From Crocinitomicaceae bacterium (lineage in GTDB: Bacteria; Bacteroidota; Bacteroidia; Flavobacteriales_D; Crocinitomicaceae): 62,306 bases of DNA. The notes under the pieces were generated by a model. The model was not told the DNA's origin. It worked only from the letters and a program-made list of their open reading frames with translations, and made no database searches. A program made the position numbers and the translations under genes. Below are positions 1-10,524 of the stretch, in pieces (the first letter of the stretch is position 1; each line of letters starts with the position of its first letter). The stretch covers positions 1 through 62,306 of the forward strand of contig JAHEMQ010000010.1 of assembly GCA_024643555.1 (NCBI GenBank), written 5' to 3'.

Positions 1-2
1 TG

Positions 3-3000
3 ACTTATACTTATACAAATGCGAATGGATGTACGAATTCAGTGAATACAAACTTCACAGTGAACGCGCTTCCAACAGCCGCAATTACTACGAACGGTCC
101 AACAACATTCTGTCAAGGAGGTAATGTGACCTTAACAGCAAGTACGGGAACGGCTTACTTATGGAGTACAGGTGAAACGACAGCGTCTATCGATGCAAGT
201 GCATCTGGAAACTATGTAGTAACCGTAACTAACGCAAACGGATGTGCAGCAGTATCTGCTCCAATCACCGTAACAGTGAACGCTTTACCTGTTGCAACGA
301 TAACAGCAAATAGCGCGACAACATTCTGTGCAGGTGGTAGTGTAACTTTGGTAGCTTCGTCAGGTTCATCATATTTATGGAACACTGGTGAGTATACTCA
401 AAGTATTACTGTTTCAACAGCTGGAACATACAGTGTGACTGTATTAAATGCTTTAGGCTGTAGTGCAATGTCAACAGGAACAGTTGTTACAGTGAATGCT
501 ACCACAACTCCAACAATCACTGTTGGTGGTGGTTCAACAGCAATTTGTCTAGGCTCAAGTGTTCTATTGACGGCAAGTGCAGGTACAGCTTATGTTTGGA
601 ATACAGGTGAAACGACACAATCGATTGTTGCGAATTCAGCTGGTCCTCATTCCGTAACGGTTACGAATGGATCAGGATGTTCAGCTACATCGAACATTAC
701 GAACATTACGGTTAATCCACTTCCTGTAGTTTCGGCTATTTCAGGTGCAAATGCTATCTGTCAAGGAACAACAACTACGTTGACATCTGCAACAACTGGA
801 GGAACTTGGTCATCAAGTAATGTTGCAGTTGCAACAATTGATGCAAATGGTAATGTTTCGGCATTAACTACTGGAAATGTCATCTTTACATATACAGTAA
901 CAAATGCAAATGGTTGTACAAATTCAGTTTCATCTTCGATGACCGTGAATGCGTTACCGGTTGCTGCAATTTCAGCTTCTGGTTCAACAACCTTCTGTGA
1001 TGGTGGATCCGTAATATTAACTGCTACCCCTGGTATTTCTTACGCTTGGGTTGGAGGAGATTTAACACAAAGTTTAACAGTAACAACTTCAGGTACATAT
1101 TATGTGAACGTAACCAATGCCGCTGGATGTACGAGTACTTCTGCACCAATCACGGTAACCGTTCAACCATTACCAACAGTTAATTCAATTACGGGACCTA
1201 CGAATGTATGTATCGGAGCAACAGCTCAGTTGTCCAATTTAACGTCAGGTGGTCAATGGACAAGTGCTAACAATTCATTTGCTTCTGTTGATGCATCAGG
1301 TCTTGTAACTGGAAATGGAGTTGGTACAACTACAATTACTTACACTGTTACAAATGCAAATGGATGTACAGCAAGTACTTCATGGTCAATGACTGTGAAT
1401 GCTGCTCCTGTTGTATCGATCTCTGCTAACGGTCCTACAACATTCTGTGCAGGTGGCTCTGTGACATTAACAGCTTCTGCTGGAACAACATATGTTTGGA
1501 ATAACAGTGCCATTACGCAAAGTATTGATGTAACAAGTTCAGGATTGTACTTTGTAACCATTACAAATACAGCTGGATGTACAGCAACATCAAATGCAAT
1601 AAACGTAACGGTAAATGGATCATCAAATGCTGTAATTACAGCAAATGGACCAACAACATTCTGTCAAGGAAATGATGTAACGTTAACTTCATCGGTTGGA
1701 ACAGCATATTTATGGTCCACAGGTGAAACTACGCAATCAATCGTTGTTTCAACTTCTGGTCAAATTCACGTTGACGTGACGAATGCAAGTGGATGTGTAA
1801 CAACATCTGCCAATGTATACGTCACTGTCATTCCAAGTGTACAGGCGACAATTACAGCAAATGGGCCAACAACTATTTGTAATGGTTCAAATGTGATCTT
1901 AAGTGGTCCGTCTGGAAACAGCATCTCTTACTCTTGGAGTAATGGTGTAACAACAACATCTACTCAAAGTATTACAGTTAATAATGGAGGGGTATATACT
2001 TTGACTGTTTCTTCTGGAAATGGTTGTACTTCAACGGCTAGTCAAACTGTTGTGGTAAATACAAACCCGGCTGTTTCGATTACCGCAAATGGACCAACTA
2101 TTTTCTGTCAAGGAGGGAATGTTACATTGACGGCTTCAGGAGCAACAAGTTATCAATGGAGTGATGGTTCAATTACCCCAAGTATTACAACCGCTACTCC
2201 TGGAAGTTATTATGTAATAGGAACAAATAACAATGGATGTTCAACAACATCTGCTACAACGGTTGTAACAGTTAGTTCAATGCCTTCTGTGGCTGCGATT
2301 ACTGGAGCAAATAATGTTTGTGAAGGTGGCACAATCAACTTGACAAGTGCAACAAACAATGGAACATGGACAAGTAGCAATAACTTCATAGCAACTGTTT
2401 CGAATACGGGAATTGTCACAGGTCTTAATGCTGGTGCGACAACGATTACTTATTCCGTGACAAACGGAGCATGTACTAATGCAGTAACTGCTATTGTCAA
2501 TGTGTTGAATAACCCAGTTGTTCCAATCATTACACCAAGTGGTGCAACTTCAATGTGTCCTGGTGGAACGGTCATTTTATTTGCTTCAAATGGTGCAAAT
2601 TACCAATGGTCAAATGGACCAACAACACCATTTATCACAGTAAACCAATCTGGAAACTACACAGTAACAGTGACAAATGCAAGTGGATGTTCTGCGACTT
2701 CATTGCCAATCAATGTGTTTATTGGTGACAATACAAATCCTGTAATTGTTCCGCCGGCAAATGTTACAATGGCACCGAACTTTAATTGTGAGGCAATCGG
2801 TGTAAATTTAGGTACACCAACTACTTCAGATAACTGTTCGGTTGCAACTGTATCTAATGACGCTCCGGCAATCTTCCCGTTAGGATTAACAACGGTTACA
2901 TGGACAGTTGTGGATGGTTCAGGAAATACGGCTACTGCAACACAATTGGTAAATATTATTGATAATATTTTACCAACAATTAATGTAAACAGCAATATTA

Positions 3001-3815
3001 CTGTGGTTATCAATGACAATGGTTCAACTACCATTTCATTCAATGACGTAAACAACGGAACAACTGATAACTGTGGAATTGCTTCGGTTGTATTAAGTCA
3101 GGACACTTTTGATTGTTCGAATATTGGCGACAATACAATTACTGTAACTGTTACTGATAATAGTGGAAATGTGGCAACTGCTACCATCAATGTAAATGTC
3201 ATTACTTCTGGTACTGATACAGATAATGATGGTATCTTGAATGCATGTGATACGGATGATGACGGTGATGGAATTGATGATACCAACGAAGAGTTAGGTG
3301 ACACAGATGGAGATGGAATTCCAAATAGCCTTGATCCGGATGATGATGGAGATGGAATCCCTACCATTATTGAAGGAACTGGTGATCAGGATGGTGACGG
3401 AATACCTAACTATTTAGACTCTGATTCGGATGGTGATGGTATCAGCGATGATGATGAATGGGATTACTTTGGTTTGGGTGAGCCTGGTCAAGATTGTGAT
3501 CAAGATGGTCTGTATGACTTCTTAGACACAGACAAATGTGGTCCAGTTATCCCAGATGCCTTTACGCCGAACGGAAATAACTATAATGATTATTTCGTAG
3601 TGCCGGGAATCGAAGCTTACCAAACTAGAGAGTTGTTTGTATATAGTCGATACGGAACGCTTGTTTATGAAAGCAACAAGTACAACAATGATTGGGATGG
3701 TACACTTCTGAAAACTGGAAACCCAGTGCCGGATGGAACTTACTATTACATGTTCAAGTTAGATAATGGACTAATTGTAAATGGATACGTTTACATCAAC
3801 CGAGTTAAAAAATAA
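3..3815 (+). CDS. Giant repeat adhesin with type B T9SS sorting domain (5' partial)
   Basis: The frame is open to the left edge and the residues before position 42 already fit the repeat pattern, so the gene begins outside the window. About twelve Ig-like repeats of roughly 72-80 residues fill 66-2724. Two HYR-like domains follow (about 2727-3200), each with conserved DNC and GN motifs. A run of calcium-binding thrombospondin type 3 style DxDxDG motifs comes next (3214-3538), and a CHU_C gliding-motility-associated C-terminal domain ends the protein (about 3550-3812, starting DAFTPNG and ending INRVKK). In known Bacteroidota, such type B domains direct export by the T9SS and surface attachment. 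A PorP/SprF protein and an OmpA protein follow directly, as expected for a type B substrate and its partners. The ligand is unknown. Confidence 0.9.
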   Translation, partial: TYTYTNANGCTNSVNTNFTVNALPTAAITTNGPTTFCQGGNVTLTASTGTAYLWSTGETTASIDASASGNYVVTVTNANGCAAVSAPITVTVNALPVATITANSATTFCAGGSVTLVASSGSSYLWNTGEYTQSITVSTAGTYSVTVLNALGCSAMSTGTVVTVNATTTPTITVGGGSTAICLGSSVLLTASAGTAYVWNTGETTQSIVANSAGPHSVTVTNGSGCSATSNITNITVNPLPVVSAISGANAICQGTTTTLTSATTGGTWSSSNVAVATIDANGNVSALTTGNVIFTYTVTNANGCTNSVSSSMTVNALPVAAISASGSTTFCDGGSVILTATPGISYAWVGGDLTQSLTVTTSGTYYVNVTNAAGCTSTSAPITVTVQPLPTVNSITGPTNVCIGATAQLSNLTSGGQWTSANNSFASVDASGLVTGNGVGTTTITYTVTNANGCTASTSWSMTVNAAPVVSISANGPTTFCAGGSVTLTASAGTTYVWNNSAITQSIDVTSSGLYFVTITNTAGCTATSNAINVTVNGSSNAVITANGPTTFCQGNDVTLTSSVGTAYLWSTGETTQSIVVSTSGQIHVDVTNASGCVTTSANVYVTVIPSVQATITANGPTTICNGSNVILSGPSGNSISYSWSNGVTTTSTQSITVNNGGVYTLTVSSGNGCTSTASQTVVVNTNPAVSITANGPTIFCQGGNVTLTASGATSYQWSDGSITPSITTATPGSYYVIGTNNNGCSTTSATTVVTVSSMPSVAAITGANNVCEGGTINLTSATNNGTWTSSNNFIATVSNTGIVTGLNAGATTITYSVTNGACTNAVTAIVNVLNNPVVPIITPSGATSMCPGGTVILFASNGANYQWSNGPTTPFITVNQSGNYTVTVTNASGCSATSLPINVFIGDNTNPVIVPPANVTMAPNFNCEAIGVNLGTPTTSDNCSVATVSNDAPAIFPLGLTTVTWTVVDGSGNTATATQLVNIIDNILPTINVNSNITVVINDNGSTTISFNDVNNGTTDNCGIASVVLSQDTFDCSNIGDNTITVTVTDNSGNVATATINVNVITSGTDTDNDGILNACDTDDDGDGIDDTNEELGDTDGDGIPNSLDPDDDGDGIPTIIEGTGDQDGDGIPNYLDSDSDGDGISDDDEWDYFGLGEPGQDCDQDGLYDFLDTDKCGPVIPDAFTPNGNNYNDYFVVPGIEAYQTRELFVYSRYGTLVYESNKYNNDWDGTLLKTGNPVPDGTYYYMFKLDNGLIVNGYVYINRVKK
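66..2724 (+). repeat. Tandem Ig-like repeats, two alternating types
   Basis: There are twelve complete repeats of about 216-235 bases. Nine are a PKD/Ig-like form with the landmarks TTFC, a YxW core and a C in the second half. Three (about 717-954, 1170-1404 and 2277-2514) are a Big_2-like form with landmarks SAISGAN or SITGPTN, GGTW or GGQW, and [10 protein letters not shown]. The left window edge starts inside another repeat of the second type. Confidence 0.85.
3214..3538 (+). repeat. Thrombospondin type 3 like Asp-rich calcium-binding repeats
   Basis: The translation shows a series of DTDxDG and DxDGDGI motifs linked by short PN/L segments. In known proteins this pattern binds calcium and forms a rigid stalk. 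It sits between the HYR domains and the C-terminal sorting domain, where a stiff linker near the cell surface would be expected. Confidence 0.8.
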
Positions 3816-3836
3816 TCATTCATAGAAATAATTGAT

Positions 3837-4757
3837 ATGAAAAAGACAAATTGCATCATCGCAGCATTAGGAATTGTAATGGCATCATTCCAAGTTCTTG
3901 GACAAGATCCCAACTACCGACAAAATCAGTTCAATGCACTAATGCTGAATCCAGCACAAGCTGGAGCAAACTCATACTCTGATATTTCCACCCTTGCGAA
4001 TGCTCAATGGGGTGGATTTAAAGGGGCTCCGAGAACAATGACACTTTCAGGAAATTTCAATATTCTTAAGAATTTTGGTTTAGGTGTATCATTACTACAA
4101 GATGAATTAGGTCCAGTAAGCAACACACAATTTGCAATTAGTGGAGCTTACCATTTAAAGTTGAATGATAAATGGCGTTTATCTCTTGGAATTAGAGGAA
4201 TAGCTGGAAATTTAAATGTGAATTTAACTGAATTGAATACGACTGTACCTATGGATCCGGATATGTTAACGAACTTAACTACTGGATTAACGTTTAATGG
4301 TGGATGGGGAGCTTTGCTATATCACAAAAACTTCTATCTAGGGGTTGCACAACCACGTGTGGCTCAAACGATTTTTAAAAACCGTGTTACCAATTTATAC
4401 GTTGATGCAAAAGGTGGATATTTAGGTTATATTGGTGGAAATTTTAAGTTGAGTCCAACAGTTCAGTTTAGACCAAATGTGGTCGCTCGATATATGAAAA
4501 ACCTACCTTGGACCGTTGATATGAATGCAATTTTTACGCACAAAATCGGACTTGATTTTGGTGTTAGTTATCAATTGAAAAGTGCTGTAGGTGCGATTGT
4601 GGGTTATGACATTAATAGTCGATTCTATCTTGGCTATTCTTATACATTCCCGACAAGTCGCTTAAATCAGGTTACAGTTCAATCACATGAGATTGCTTTG
4701 CGATACCGATTCAACAATAACACGAGCCGTTGTCAAGGACCTCGTTTCTTCAATTGA
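3837..4757 (+). CDS. PorP/SprF family type IX secretion outer-membrane protein
   Basis: The 306-residue protein has a signal peptide ending near FQVLGQ. It then shows the PorP/SprF family signature: NYRQNQFNALMLNPAQAGA near residues 27-45, an AQWGGFKGAPRT-type motif, and alternating beta strands consistent with an outer-membrane barrel. In Flavobacterium johnsoniae, SprF-like proteins are needed for secretion or surface attachment of a neighbouring type B adhesin. This gene starts 21 bases after the adhesin stop and 17 bases before an OmpA-family gene, so the three probably form one operon. The partner specificity is inferred from position. Confidence 0.9.
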   Translation: MKKTNCIIAALGIVMASFQVLGQDPNYRQNQFNALMLNPAQAGANSYSDISTLANAQWGGFKGAPRTMTLSGNFNILKNFGLGVSLLQDELGPVSNTQFAISGAYHLKLNDKWRLSLGIRGIAGNLNVNLTELNTTVPMDPDMLTNLTTGLTFNGGWGALLYHKNFYLGVAQPRVAQTIFKNRVTNLYVDAKGGYLGYIGGNFKLSPTVQFRPNVVARYMKNLPWTVDMNAIFTHKIGLDFGVSYQLKSAVGAIVGYDINSRFYLGYSYTFPTSRLNQVTVQSHEIALRYRFNNNTSRCQGPRFFN

Positions 4758-4774
4758 TATTTAGTCTATAGCCA

Positions 4775-6724
4775 ATGCGTTTCTTTTTAACATCTTTATT
4801 GGTCATCTTTGCTTCAAGTTCTATTTTGGCGCAGTATGATGTTCAATTAACACCTGCATGTTTCAATACATCCTTTGATGATTTTGGTACAAGAAAGTTA
4901 GGTGACAAATTGTTCGTTCTGTCTGCATCTAAAGATCCTTGTGAGGATATCATGATGGATCCTTACACGAAGAAACCTTATTCAGATTTGTATGAGGTGG
5001 AGGGATGTAAAACAAAAGATGCTAAATTGATTAGTGCTGAAACGAAAGGCCCATTAAATATTAATTCTTGTTATTTCGATGGTCCTATCAGCTCAAATAC
5101 GGCCGGAAATTTATTATTCTTCACGAATAATGCTGGATCCCATGAATATGAAAAATTAACCATTCATTATTCTACAAAAAATGACAAAGGCGAATGGTCC
5201 AAGCCAATTCCGGTCCCATTTAATAATGATAAATACAATGTAACTCATCCATTTTATGATGAGAAAAACAAGGTTCTTTACTTTGTTTCTGACATGCCTG
5301 GAGGTTTGGGTGGTATGGATATTTACCGCGCGAATTTCGATGGAAAGAAATTTGGCGAGAAAGAACTAGTACGTTATGTAAATTCAAAAGGGCATGATTG
5401 TTTCCCTTACATGTTTGACAATAAACTATATTTCACATCTGATGCCTTCAATACAATGGGTGGTTATGACCTATTTGTAATGGAGAATTTTGAGGTTAAA
5501 AACATGGGGGACAAATTTAACACGAAATACGATGACCTTGCTATCATGTTTAATGATAAAAAATCGGGATACATTACCTCCAATCGTGCGAATATGGGGG
5601 TAACTGACGATATTTATGAATTCAAATTAATCGACCTTTTTGTGGATGTTCAACTAGCTTATGTTGTCAAAGACAAAAACTCATTGGAGCCTTTGAAGGA
5701 TGTTGCAGTAAAAATTGTGGATGACTCTACTGGTTTAATATTATTTCAAGGTTTTAGTGATGACTTGGGAAGCTTCTTTCAAAGGTTAGATAGTCTTCCA
5801 ATGAATTCTAAGCATAAATTCAAAATTTCTTTGGAGAAGGAGGGATACGTATCCAAAGATGTTGAGTTTGCATTTACAGCAACAGATACAAATGTTATCA
5901 ATGTTGGAGACTTAGTTGATTTGAATCTTGAACCACTTTCAATTGATATGATCATCAATGAATTGCTTGGTTTAAAAACGATCTACTATGACTTCGATAG
6001 GGCTGATTTGAGAGCAGATGCTATTGTGGAGCTAGACAAGGTGGTCAACTTCATGAATAAGCACACCAAAATCGAAATCGAATTGGGTTCACATACGGAT
6101 TGTCGAGGTCCAAAAATTTATAATTTAGATCTCTCTAATAGACGAGCACTTTCTGCAGCGAATTATATCAAGGCAAGAATTTCAAATCCAAATCGAATTA
6201 GTTATAAGGGATATGGAGAAACAAAATTGAAAGTGGATTGTCCATGTGAGGGAAGGTCACGATCCGCTTGTTCAGAGGAAGATAATCAATTAAATCGTCG
6301 AACTGAGTTCACCATTAAAAGTTTGAATATTTCTACAGAGTTGAATCATGTGAAGCCTAAAGCTGCAACGGCGATTCCGTCAGAAGGCAATCGAAATTTC
6401 ACCTTTAATGAGGATAACGAGGCAGATTTTAGAATTTCTCCAATTACAGATGAAAGTGAAGGTTTGGTATTTAGAGTACAAGTGGAGTCTTCGGCAGCTC
6501 AAATCCCGAATGCAACTGTAAAATACCAAACGCAAGATGTGTATGAATACCAACAAGATAATGCTTACAAATATTGCCTTGGAGGTGCTTTCAAAACCTT
6601 AAAAGAAGCCGTGGCTTTCCAAGATAAAATGCGTCAAAACGGATATCCTCAAGCATTCGTAATCGCATTTAATCAAGGAAAACGCATCACTATTGAACAA
6701 GCGAAAAAATTGGCGCAACAATAG
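4775..6724 (+). CDS. OmpA-family protein with WD40-like N-terminus and SPOR-like C-terminus
   Basis: The protein has 649 residues. A signal peptide (MRFFLTSLLVIFASSSILAQ) is followed by a PD40-type beta-propeller region (about residues 40-290, with YFVSDMPGGLGGMDIY and YFTSDAFNTMGGYD). A carboxypeptidase-regulatory-like fold comes next (about 295-390), then an OmpA peptidoglycan-binding domain (about 400-530, with YYDFDRADLR and GSHTDCRG). A SPOR-like tail ends the protein (about 565-645). This layout resembles the OmpA-type proteins that accompany PorP/SprF and are thought to link the outer membrane T9SS to peptidoglycan (PorE in Porphyromonas is comparable). It sits third in the adhesin-PorP-OmpA cluster. 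Confidence 0.87.
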   Translation: MRFFLTSLLVIFASSSILAQYDVQLTPACFNTSFDDFGTRKLGDKLFVLSASKDPCEDIMMDPYTKKPYSDLYEVEGCKTKDAKLISAETKGPLNINSCYFDGPISSNTAGNLLFFTNNAGSHEYEKLTIHYSTKNDKGEWSKPIPVPFNNDKYNVTHPFYDEKNKVLYFVSDMPGGLGGMDIYRANFDGKKFGEKELVRYVNSKGHDCFPYMFDNKLYFTSDAFNTMGGYDLFVMENFEVKNMGDKFNTKYDDLAIMFNDKKSGYITSNRANMGVTDDIYEFKLIDLFVDVQLAYVVKDKNSLEPLKDVAVKIVDDSTGLILFQGFSDDLGSFFQRLDSLPMNSKHKFKISLEKEGYVSKDVEFAFTATDTNVINVGDLVDLNLEPLSIDMIINELLGLKTIYYDFDRADLRADAIVELDKVVNFMNKHTKIEIELGSHTDCRGPKIYNLDLSNRRALSAANYIKARISNPNRISYKGYGETKLKVDCPCEGRSRSACSEEDNQLNRRTEFTIKSLNISTELNHVKPKAATAIPSEGNRNFTFNEDNEADFRISPITDESEGLVFRVQVESSAAQIPNATVKYQTQDVYEYQQDNAYKYCLGGAFKTLKEAVAFQDKMRQNGYPQAFVIAFNQGKRITIEQAKKLAQQ

Positions 6725-6745
6725 TCAATTTACTTTTACACTTTT

Positions 6746-7873
6746 GTGAAATCGAAACTACCGCACATTGGGACAAGCATCTTTTCGGTGATGTCAACAT
6801 TGGCCAATGAATACCAGGCTATAAATCTATCACAAGGATTTCCTAATTTCCCCGTCGATTATCGCTTATTAGAGCTATTTAAAGAGCAAATCAACGCAAA
6901 TACACATCAATACGCCCCAATGGCAGGATTACTGCTATTAAGGCAGGAAATCGCCCAAAAAATCGTTGAACATTACCAACGAAAGATCAGTGAAGAGAAT
7001 ATTCTAATTACAGCGGGAGCAACCCAAGCTATTTTTGCAACAATTCAAACACTCGTGCATCCAGGTGATGAAGTCATTATTTTGGATCCGAGTTACGATT
7101 GTTATGAAAGTCCGGTGATTCTGTCCGGCGCAAAATCAATCCGTATTCCATTAAACGAGCATTTTTTACCTGATTGGGAACGTATTCGATCTTGTGTCAA
7201 TGATAAAACACGTTTAATCATAACGAATAATCCTCACAATCCAAGTGGAAAAGTGTGGGACATGAATGATTTCAATGAGTTAGTTTCGTTAGTCAATGAT
7301 TACCCTAATCTTTGGGTTTTATCCGATGAAGTGTACGAGTTCATTACCTTTGAGAAAAAGCACATTTCCACACATGAAATCGATGGATTGAAAGACAGAA
7401 GTATCATCGTTTCCAGTTTTGGTAAAACGTTTCACATTACTGGTTGGAAGATCGGCTACCTATATGCACCCACTGAGGTCATGTTGGAAATTCAAAAAAT
7501 TCACCAATATTTAGTCTTTTGTGTGAATAGCCCTGCTCAAGCTGCACTGGCTAAATACTTGCCAGAAATGGATTTGAATTCATTAGGCCCCTTTTATCAA
7601 CAAAAAAGAGATGTCTTTCGAGAGAAAATGATTCCGAGTCGATTTGAATTACTACCGGCAGAGGGTTCTTATTTTCAAGTGGCTTCTTATGCGGAAATAT
7701 CTGATGAATCGGATGTGGATTTTTCCATTCGGTTAACGAAGGAATATGGAGTGGCAAGTATTCCAATGTCTGTTTTCCATGCGGATTTGAAAGACCGAAA
7801 GTTACTTCGCTTTTGTTATGCAAAAGATGATGAAACCTTAAACAGTGCAACGGAACGCTTATGCAAGATTTAA
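6746..7873 (+). CDS. Methionine/glutamine aminotransferase, PLP class I/II
   Basis: The 375-residue class I/II aminotransferase starts at a GTG. The N-terminus INLSQGFPNFP is typical of the kynurenine-oxoglutarate/methionine aminotransferase (YbdL/MtnE-like) branch. The PLP-binding lysine is K227 in SSFGKTFHITGWK, and NNPHNPSGK and SDEVYE are the usual cofactor-site motifs. The family moves the amino group between methionine, glutamine or aromatic amino acids and 2-oxo acids. Its end overlaps the next gene by 13 bases in another frame. That gene is an omega-amidase-like hydrolase, which supports a glutamine-transaminase role in methionine salvage. Confidence 0.88.
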   Translation: MKSKLPHIGTSIFSVMSTLANEYQAINLSQGFPNFPVDYRLLELFKEQINANTHQYAPMAGLLLLRQEIAQKIVEHYQRKISEENILITAGATQAIFATIQTLVHPGDEVIILDPSYDCYESPVILSGAKSIRIPLNEHFLPDWERIRSCVNDKTRLIITNNPHNPSGKVWDMNDFNELVSLVNDYPNLWVLSDEVYEFITFEKKHISTHEIDGLKDRSIIVSSFGKTFHITGWKIGYLYAPTEVMLEIQKIHQYLVFCVNSPAQAALAKYLPEMDLNSLGPFYQQKRDVFREKMIPSRFELLPAEGSYFQVASYAEISDESDVDFSIRLTKEYGVASIPMSVFHADLKDRKLLRFCYAKDDETLNSATERLCKI

Positions 7874-8634
7874 AAGTCAGTTTAATTCAGGCTGATCAAA
7901 CTTGGGAAGATAGAAAGGCAAACATCGACATGTTTGCTTCACTCATTGCGCCATTAACAGACACTGATCTCATCGTACTTCCGGAAATGTTTCACACTTC
8001 TTTTTCCATGAATGTTTCACTCGCTGAACACTGGGAGCATAATGTTGTGATAAATCAGTTAAAAAGTTGGGCCTCACACAAGCAAGCAGCCATTTATACC
8101 TCATTGATGGTGATAGAAGCAGGCAAATTTTATAATCGGGGTGTATTTGTGTTCCCAAAGGGAGAAGTTACCTATTACGACAAACGTAAATCGTTTGGAC
8201 TTGGGGGAGAAGATAAAGTTTTTACGCAAGGAAATCACGAACAAATCGTAGCGTATAAAGGATGGAATATCAATTTGCAAATTTGCTACGATTTGCGCTT
8301 CCCTGAACTCATTCGAAATCGAATCGGTGCTGATGGAAGTCCTGCATATGATCTCCTCATTTACGTTGCCAATTGGCCAAAAAAACGGGTCCTTCACTGG
8401 ACAACCCTACTGAAAGCAAGGGCTATCGAAAACCAATGTTATGTGGTTGGGGTGAATCGAGTAGGAACGGATGGTAATAATTTAGAGTATCCAGGTTCCT
8501 CCGCTGTATATAATGGATTAGGAGAAACATGTTTAGAAATGAATGAACACGAAGGCGTTTCCTCCATTGTAATCGCATATGAACCATTGCAAAATTTGAG
8601 ATTCAACCTGCCTTTTTTGAAGGATAGGAAATAG
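7861..8634 (+). CDS. Omega-amidase-like nitrilase superfamily hydrolase (YafV/MtnU type)
   Basis: The 257-residue protein has the complete nitrilase catalytic set: E42 in LPEMF, K108 in YYDKRKSF and C142 in QICYDLRFPE. The CYDLRFPE motif is typical of the omega-amidase/NIT2 branch. Such enzymes hydrolyse 2-oxoglutaramate or 2-oxosuccinamate to the oxo acid and ammonia. The gene overlaps the upstream aminotransferase, so the two are almost certainly translated together. Known pathways pair these enzymes because removing 2-oxoglutaramate drives glutamine-dependent transamination forward. Substrate specificity cannot be read from the sequence alone. Confidence 0.87.
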   Translation: MQDLKVSLIQADQTWEDRKANIDMFASLIAPLTDTDLIVLPEMFHTSFSMNVSLAEHWEHNVVINQLKSWASHKQAAIYTSLMVIEAGKFYNRGVFVFPKGEVTYYDKRKSFGLGGEDKVFTQGNHEQIVAYKGWNINLQICYDLRFPELIRNRIGADGSPAYDLLIYVANWPKKRVLHWTTLLKARAIENQCYVVGVNRVGTDGNNLEYPGSSAVYNGLGETCLEMNEHEGVSSIVIAYEPLQNLRFNLPFLKDRK

Positions 8635-8646
8635 TTTGTATATTTG
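8616..8646 (+). promoter_or_regulatory. Bacteroidota-type promoter (TTTG - 19 nt - TATATTTG)
   Basis: TTTG at 8616-8619 and TATATTTG at 8639-8646 are separated by exactly 19 bases. This matches the -33/-7 consensus described for the Bacteroidota primary sigma factor. The start codon of the secreted protein is 22 bases downstream. It is the best two-part promoter in the window. Confidence 0.7.
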
Positions 8647-8668
8647 ATAACACGTTAAATTGTAAAAA

Positions 8669-10504
8669 ATGAAAAAAATTGTACTCTCGGCTGTTGTGTT
8701 GACATCTTCGATGTTTGCATTTGCTCAAAAAGCACCAAGAATGGAAACATTTCAGGACTTGGTGAAAGCTCCAAATCACGCTGGTCCAGTAGAATCAACT
8801 GAGAAATCACTCGGAGTGACGATCTGGTCTGATGACTTCTCGACTCCAGCGAATTGGACTATCGATAATAGTGGTCAATCAGGCATCGATTTCGGATGGA
8901 ACATCAACAATGTTTCTGACGGATGGTGGTCAACGGCAGGAATTAACTCTACTTCAGGTGGAAATTATGCAGAATTAGTGAATGGTGATCCAACCGCTTC
9001 TCCTGCTACCCAAGCATTAAATGTTGTTTACAAAATGACAACCGCATTGCCAATTGACGTTGCTTCGTTGGGTGGTTCAAACCAAATTTCTTTGCAGTTT
9101 AAACAATATGGTGCGCGTTTCAACGATTTGCAGGAAATGTTCATTAGTACGAACGGTACTTCATGGACTTCTGTTGGAAATAATTCCGACAAACCAGTTT
9201 TGTCTGCTTCTGGTGGTGCAGCATATTCAAATCCAGACACGAAATCTTTAAATTTGGCGCCTTTCTTAACGTCAGCACCAACGCAACTTTGGATTCGTTT
9301 TCAATGGACAACGAACTATCCGAATTCTGCAACAAATCCTAACGTTTGGATCACTTACGGTTGGTACATCGACGATGTGAAATTGGTAACAAATCCAACA
9401 AATGATTTAGCTGTAACAGGTTCAGATTGGGGATCAGCAGGATTACATTATTTCCAAATTCCTACTGCTCAGGTAGCACCGATTGATTTTACAGCAGATA
9501 TCTTCAATGGTGGTGTAAACAACCAGTCCAATGTAAAATTGAACGTAAACGTGAATAGTGGAACTTTTGTTGGTTCAAGTGCACCTACTTCCATCGTATC
9601 TTTGGATACAATGACGGTAACGCTTGCGACGCAATTCACACCAGCAGCTACGATTGCATCTTATACGTTAACAAGAAACATTACCGCTGATTCAACAGAT
9701 GATGTTCCAGCAAACAATGCCTTGTCGGACATTACATTCAATGTGACAGATTTTATCTATGCACGTGATAACAATGTGATTTCAGGAAGTACGTCAAACG
9801 GAACAACTGGATTTGAAACTGGAAACTTGTACGACATCTACCAAGATGCCTTGTTAAAAGCAATCAATACACGTCTTCCAAACGGAACAAGCGGTGCAAC
9901 TGTAGGAACTGAAATTTATGCACGTTTGTATTCGATTGATCCAACAACTGGAGATTTTGTTTTTGAATCTGAATCAGCACCTTTGGTATTAGCAGCCAAT
10001 AACTTGAACACGAATTTGGTGATGGAATTGGATCCTTATGTAAACGTAACAGCTGGTACAACTTATTTAGCTGTAGTTGGTTCTTACACAAGTGGATTGA
10101 AAGTTTCCAATGCTGGAACCTCTCCAGCACAAACTTCCTTCTTATTAGATGGAAATGATATCGTTTCTTCTACGTTGTTCTACCAAACATCAACACCATA
10201 TGTTCGTTTGAATTTTGATCCAGTTTTAGGTACAGAAGAGTTAGAACAAGTTCAACAAGCGGTGATTATGCCAAATCCATCCAACGGAGTAGCTGAATTG
10301 CAATTTGAATTGTTAAATGCTTCTGATGTAACCGTATCAGTTGTTGACGTAACAGGAAAAGAAGTTCAGCATATAAGCATGAATCAATTAACGAATGGCA
10401 CACACTCAGTTGCTATCGAATCTGCAAAATGGAACAGTGGTGTTTACTTCGTGAACATTGCATCCAACGGGACAGTTTTGACGAAAAAATTCGTGAAAAA
10501 ATAA
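8669..10504 (+). CDS. Secreted protein with MAM/choice-of-anchor-like domain and type A T9SS sorting domain
   Basis: The 611-residue protein has a clear signal peptide (MKKIVLSAVVLTSSMFAFAQ). An N-terminal jelly-roll-like region (about residues 50-240) contains WSDDFSTPANW and WYIDDVKLV, resembling MAM or choice-of-anchor J domains. The middle is beta-rich and resembles other Bacteroidota surface proteins. The last 80 or so residues form a type A sorting domain: MPNPSNG, VVDVTGKEV and SGVYFVNI, ending KKFVKK. Export through the T9SS and surface attachment are expected. It has its own promoter and a strong terminator, so it is probably a single-gene transcript. The binding target is unknown. 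Confidence 0.88.
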   Translation: MKKIVLSAVVLTSSMFAFAQKAPRMETFQDLVKAPNHAGPVESTEKSLGVTIWSDDFSTPANWTIDNSGQSGIDFGWNINNVSDGWWSTAGINSTSGGNYAELVNGDPTASPATQALNVVYKMTTALPIDVASLGGSNQISLQFKQYGARFNDLQEMFISTNGTSWTSVGNNSDKPVLSASGGAAYSNPDTKSLNLAPFLTSAPTQLWIRFQWTTNYPNSATNPNVWITYGWYIDDVKLVTNPTNDLAVTGSDWGSAGLHYFQIPTAQVAPIDFTADIFNGGVNNQSNVKLNVNVNSGTFVGSSAPTSIVSLDTMTVTLATQFTPAATIASYTLTRNITADSTDDVPANNALSDITFNVTDFIYARDNNVISGSTSNGTTGFETGNLYDIYQDALLKAINTRLPNGTSGATVGTEIYARLYSIDPTTGDFVFESESAPLVLAANNLNTNLVMELDPYVNVTAGTTYLAVVGSYTSGLKVSNAGTSPAQTSFLLDGNDIVSSTLFYQTSTPYVRLNFDPVLGTEELEQVQQAVIMPNPSNGVAELQFELLNASDVTVSVVDVTGKEVQHISMNQLTNGTHSVAIESAKWNSGVYFVNIASNGTVLTKKFVKK

Positions 10505-10524
10505 GAATCATCAAATCATTTTTT

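Noticed and set aside
2657-3055. 132-codon minus-strand open frame inside the first adhesin
   Set aside because: It lies entirely antisense to a well-supported repeat protein, has no signature, and its hydrophobic pattern is the mirror of the Thr/Val-rich sense frame.
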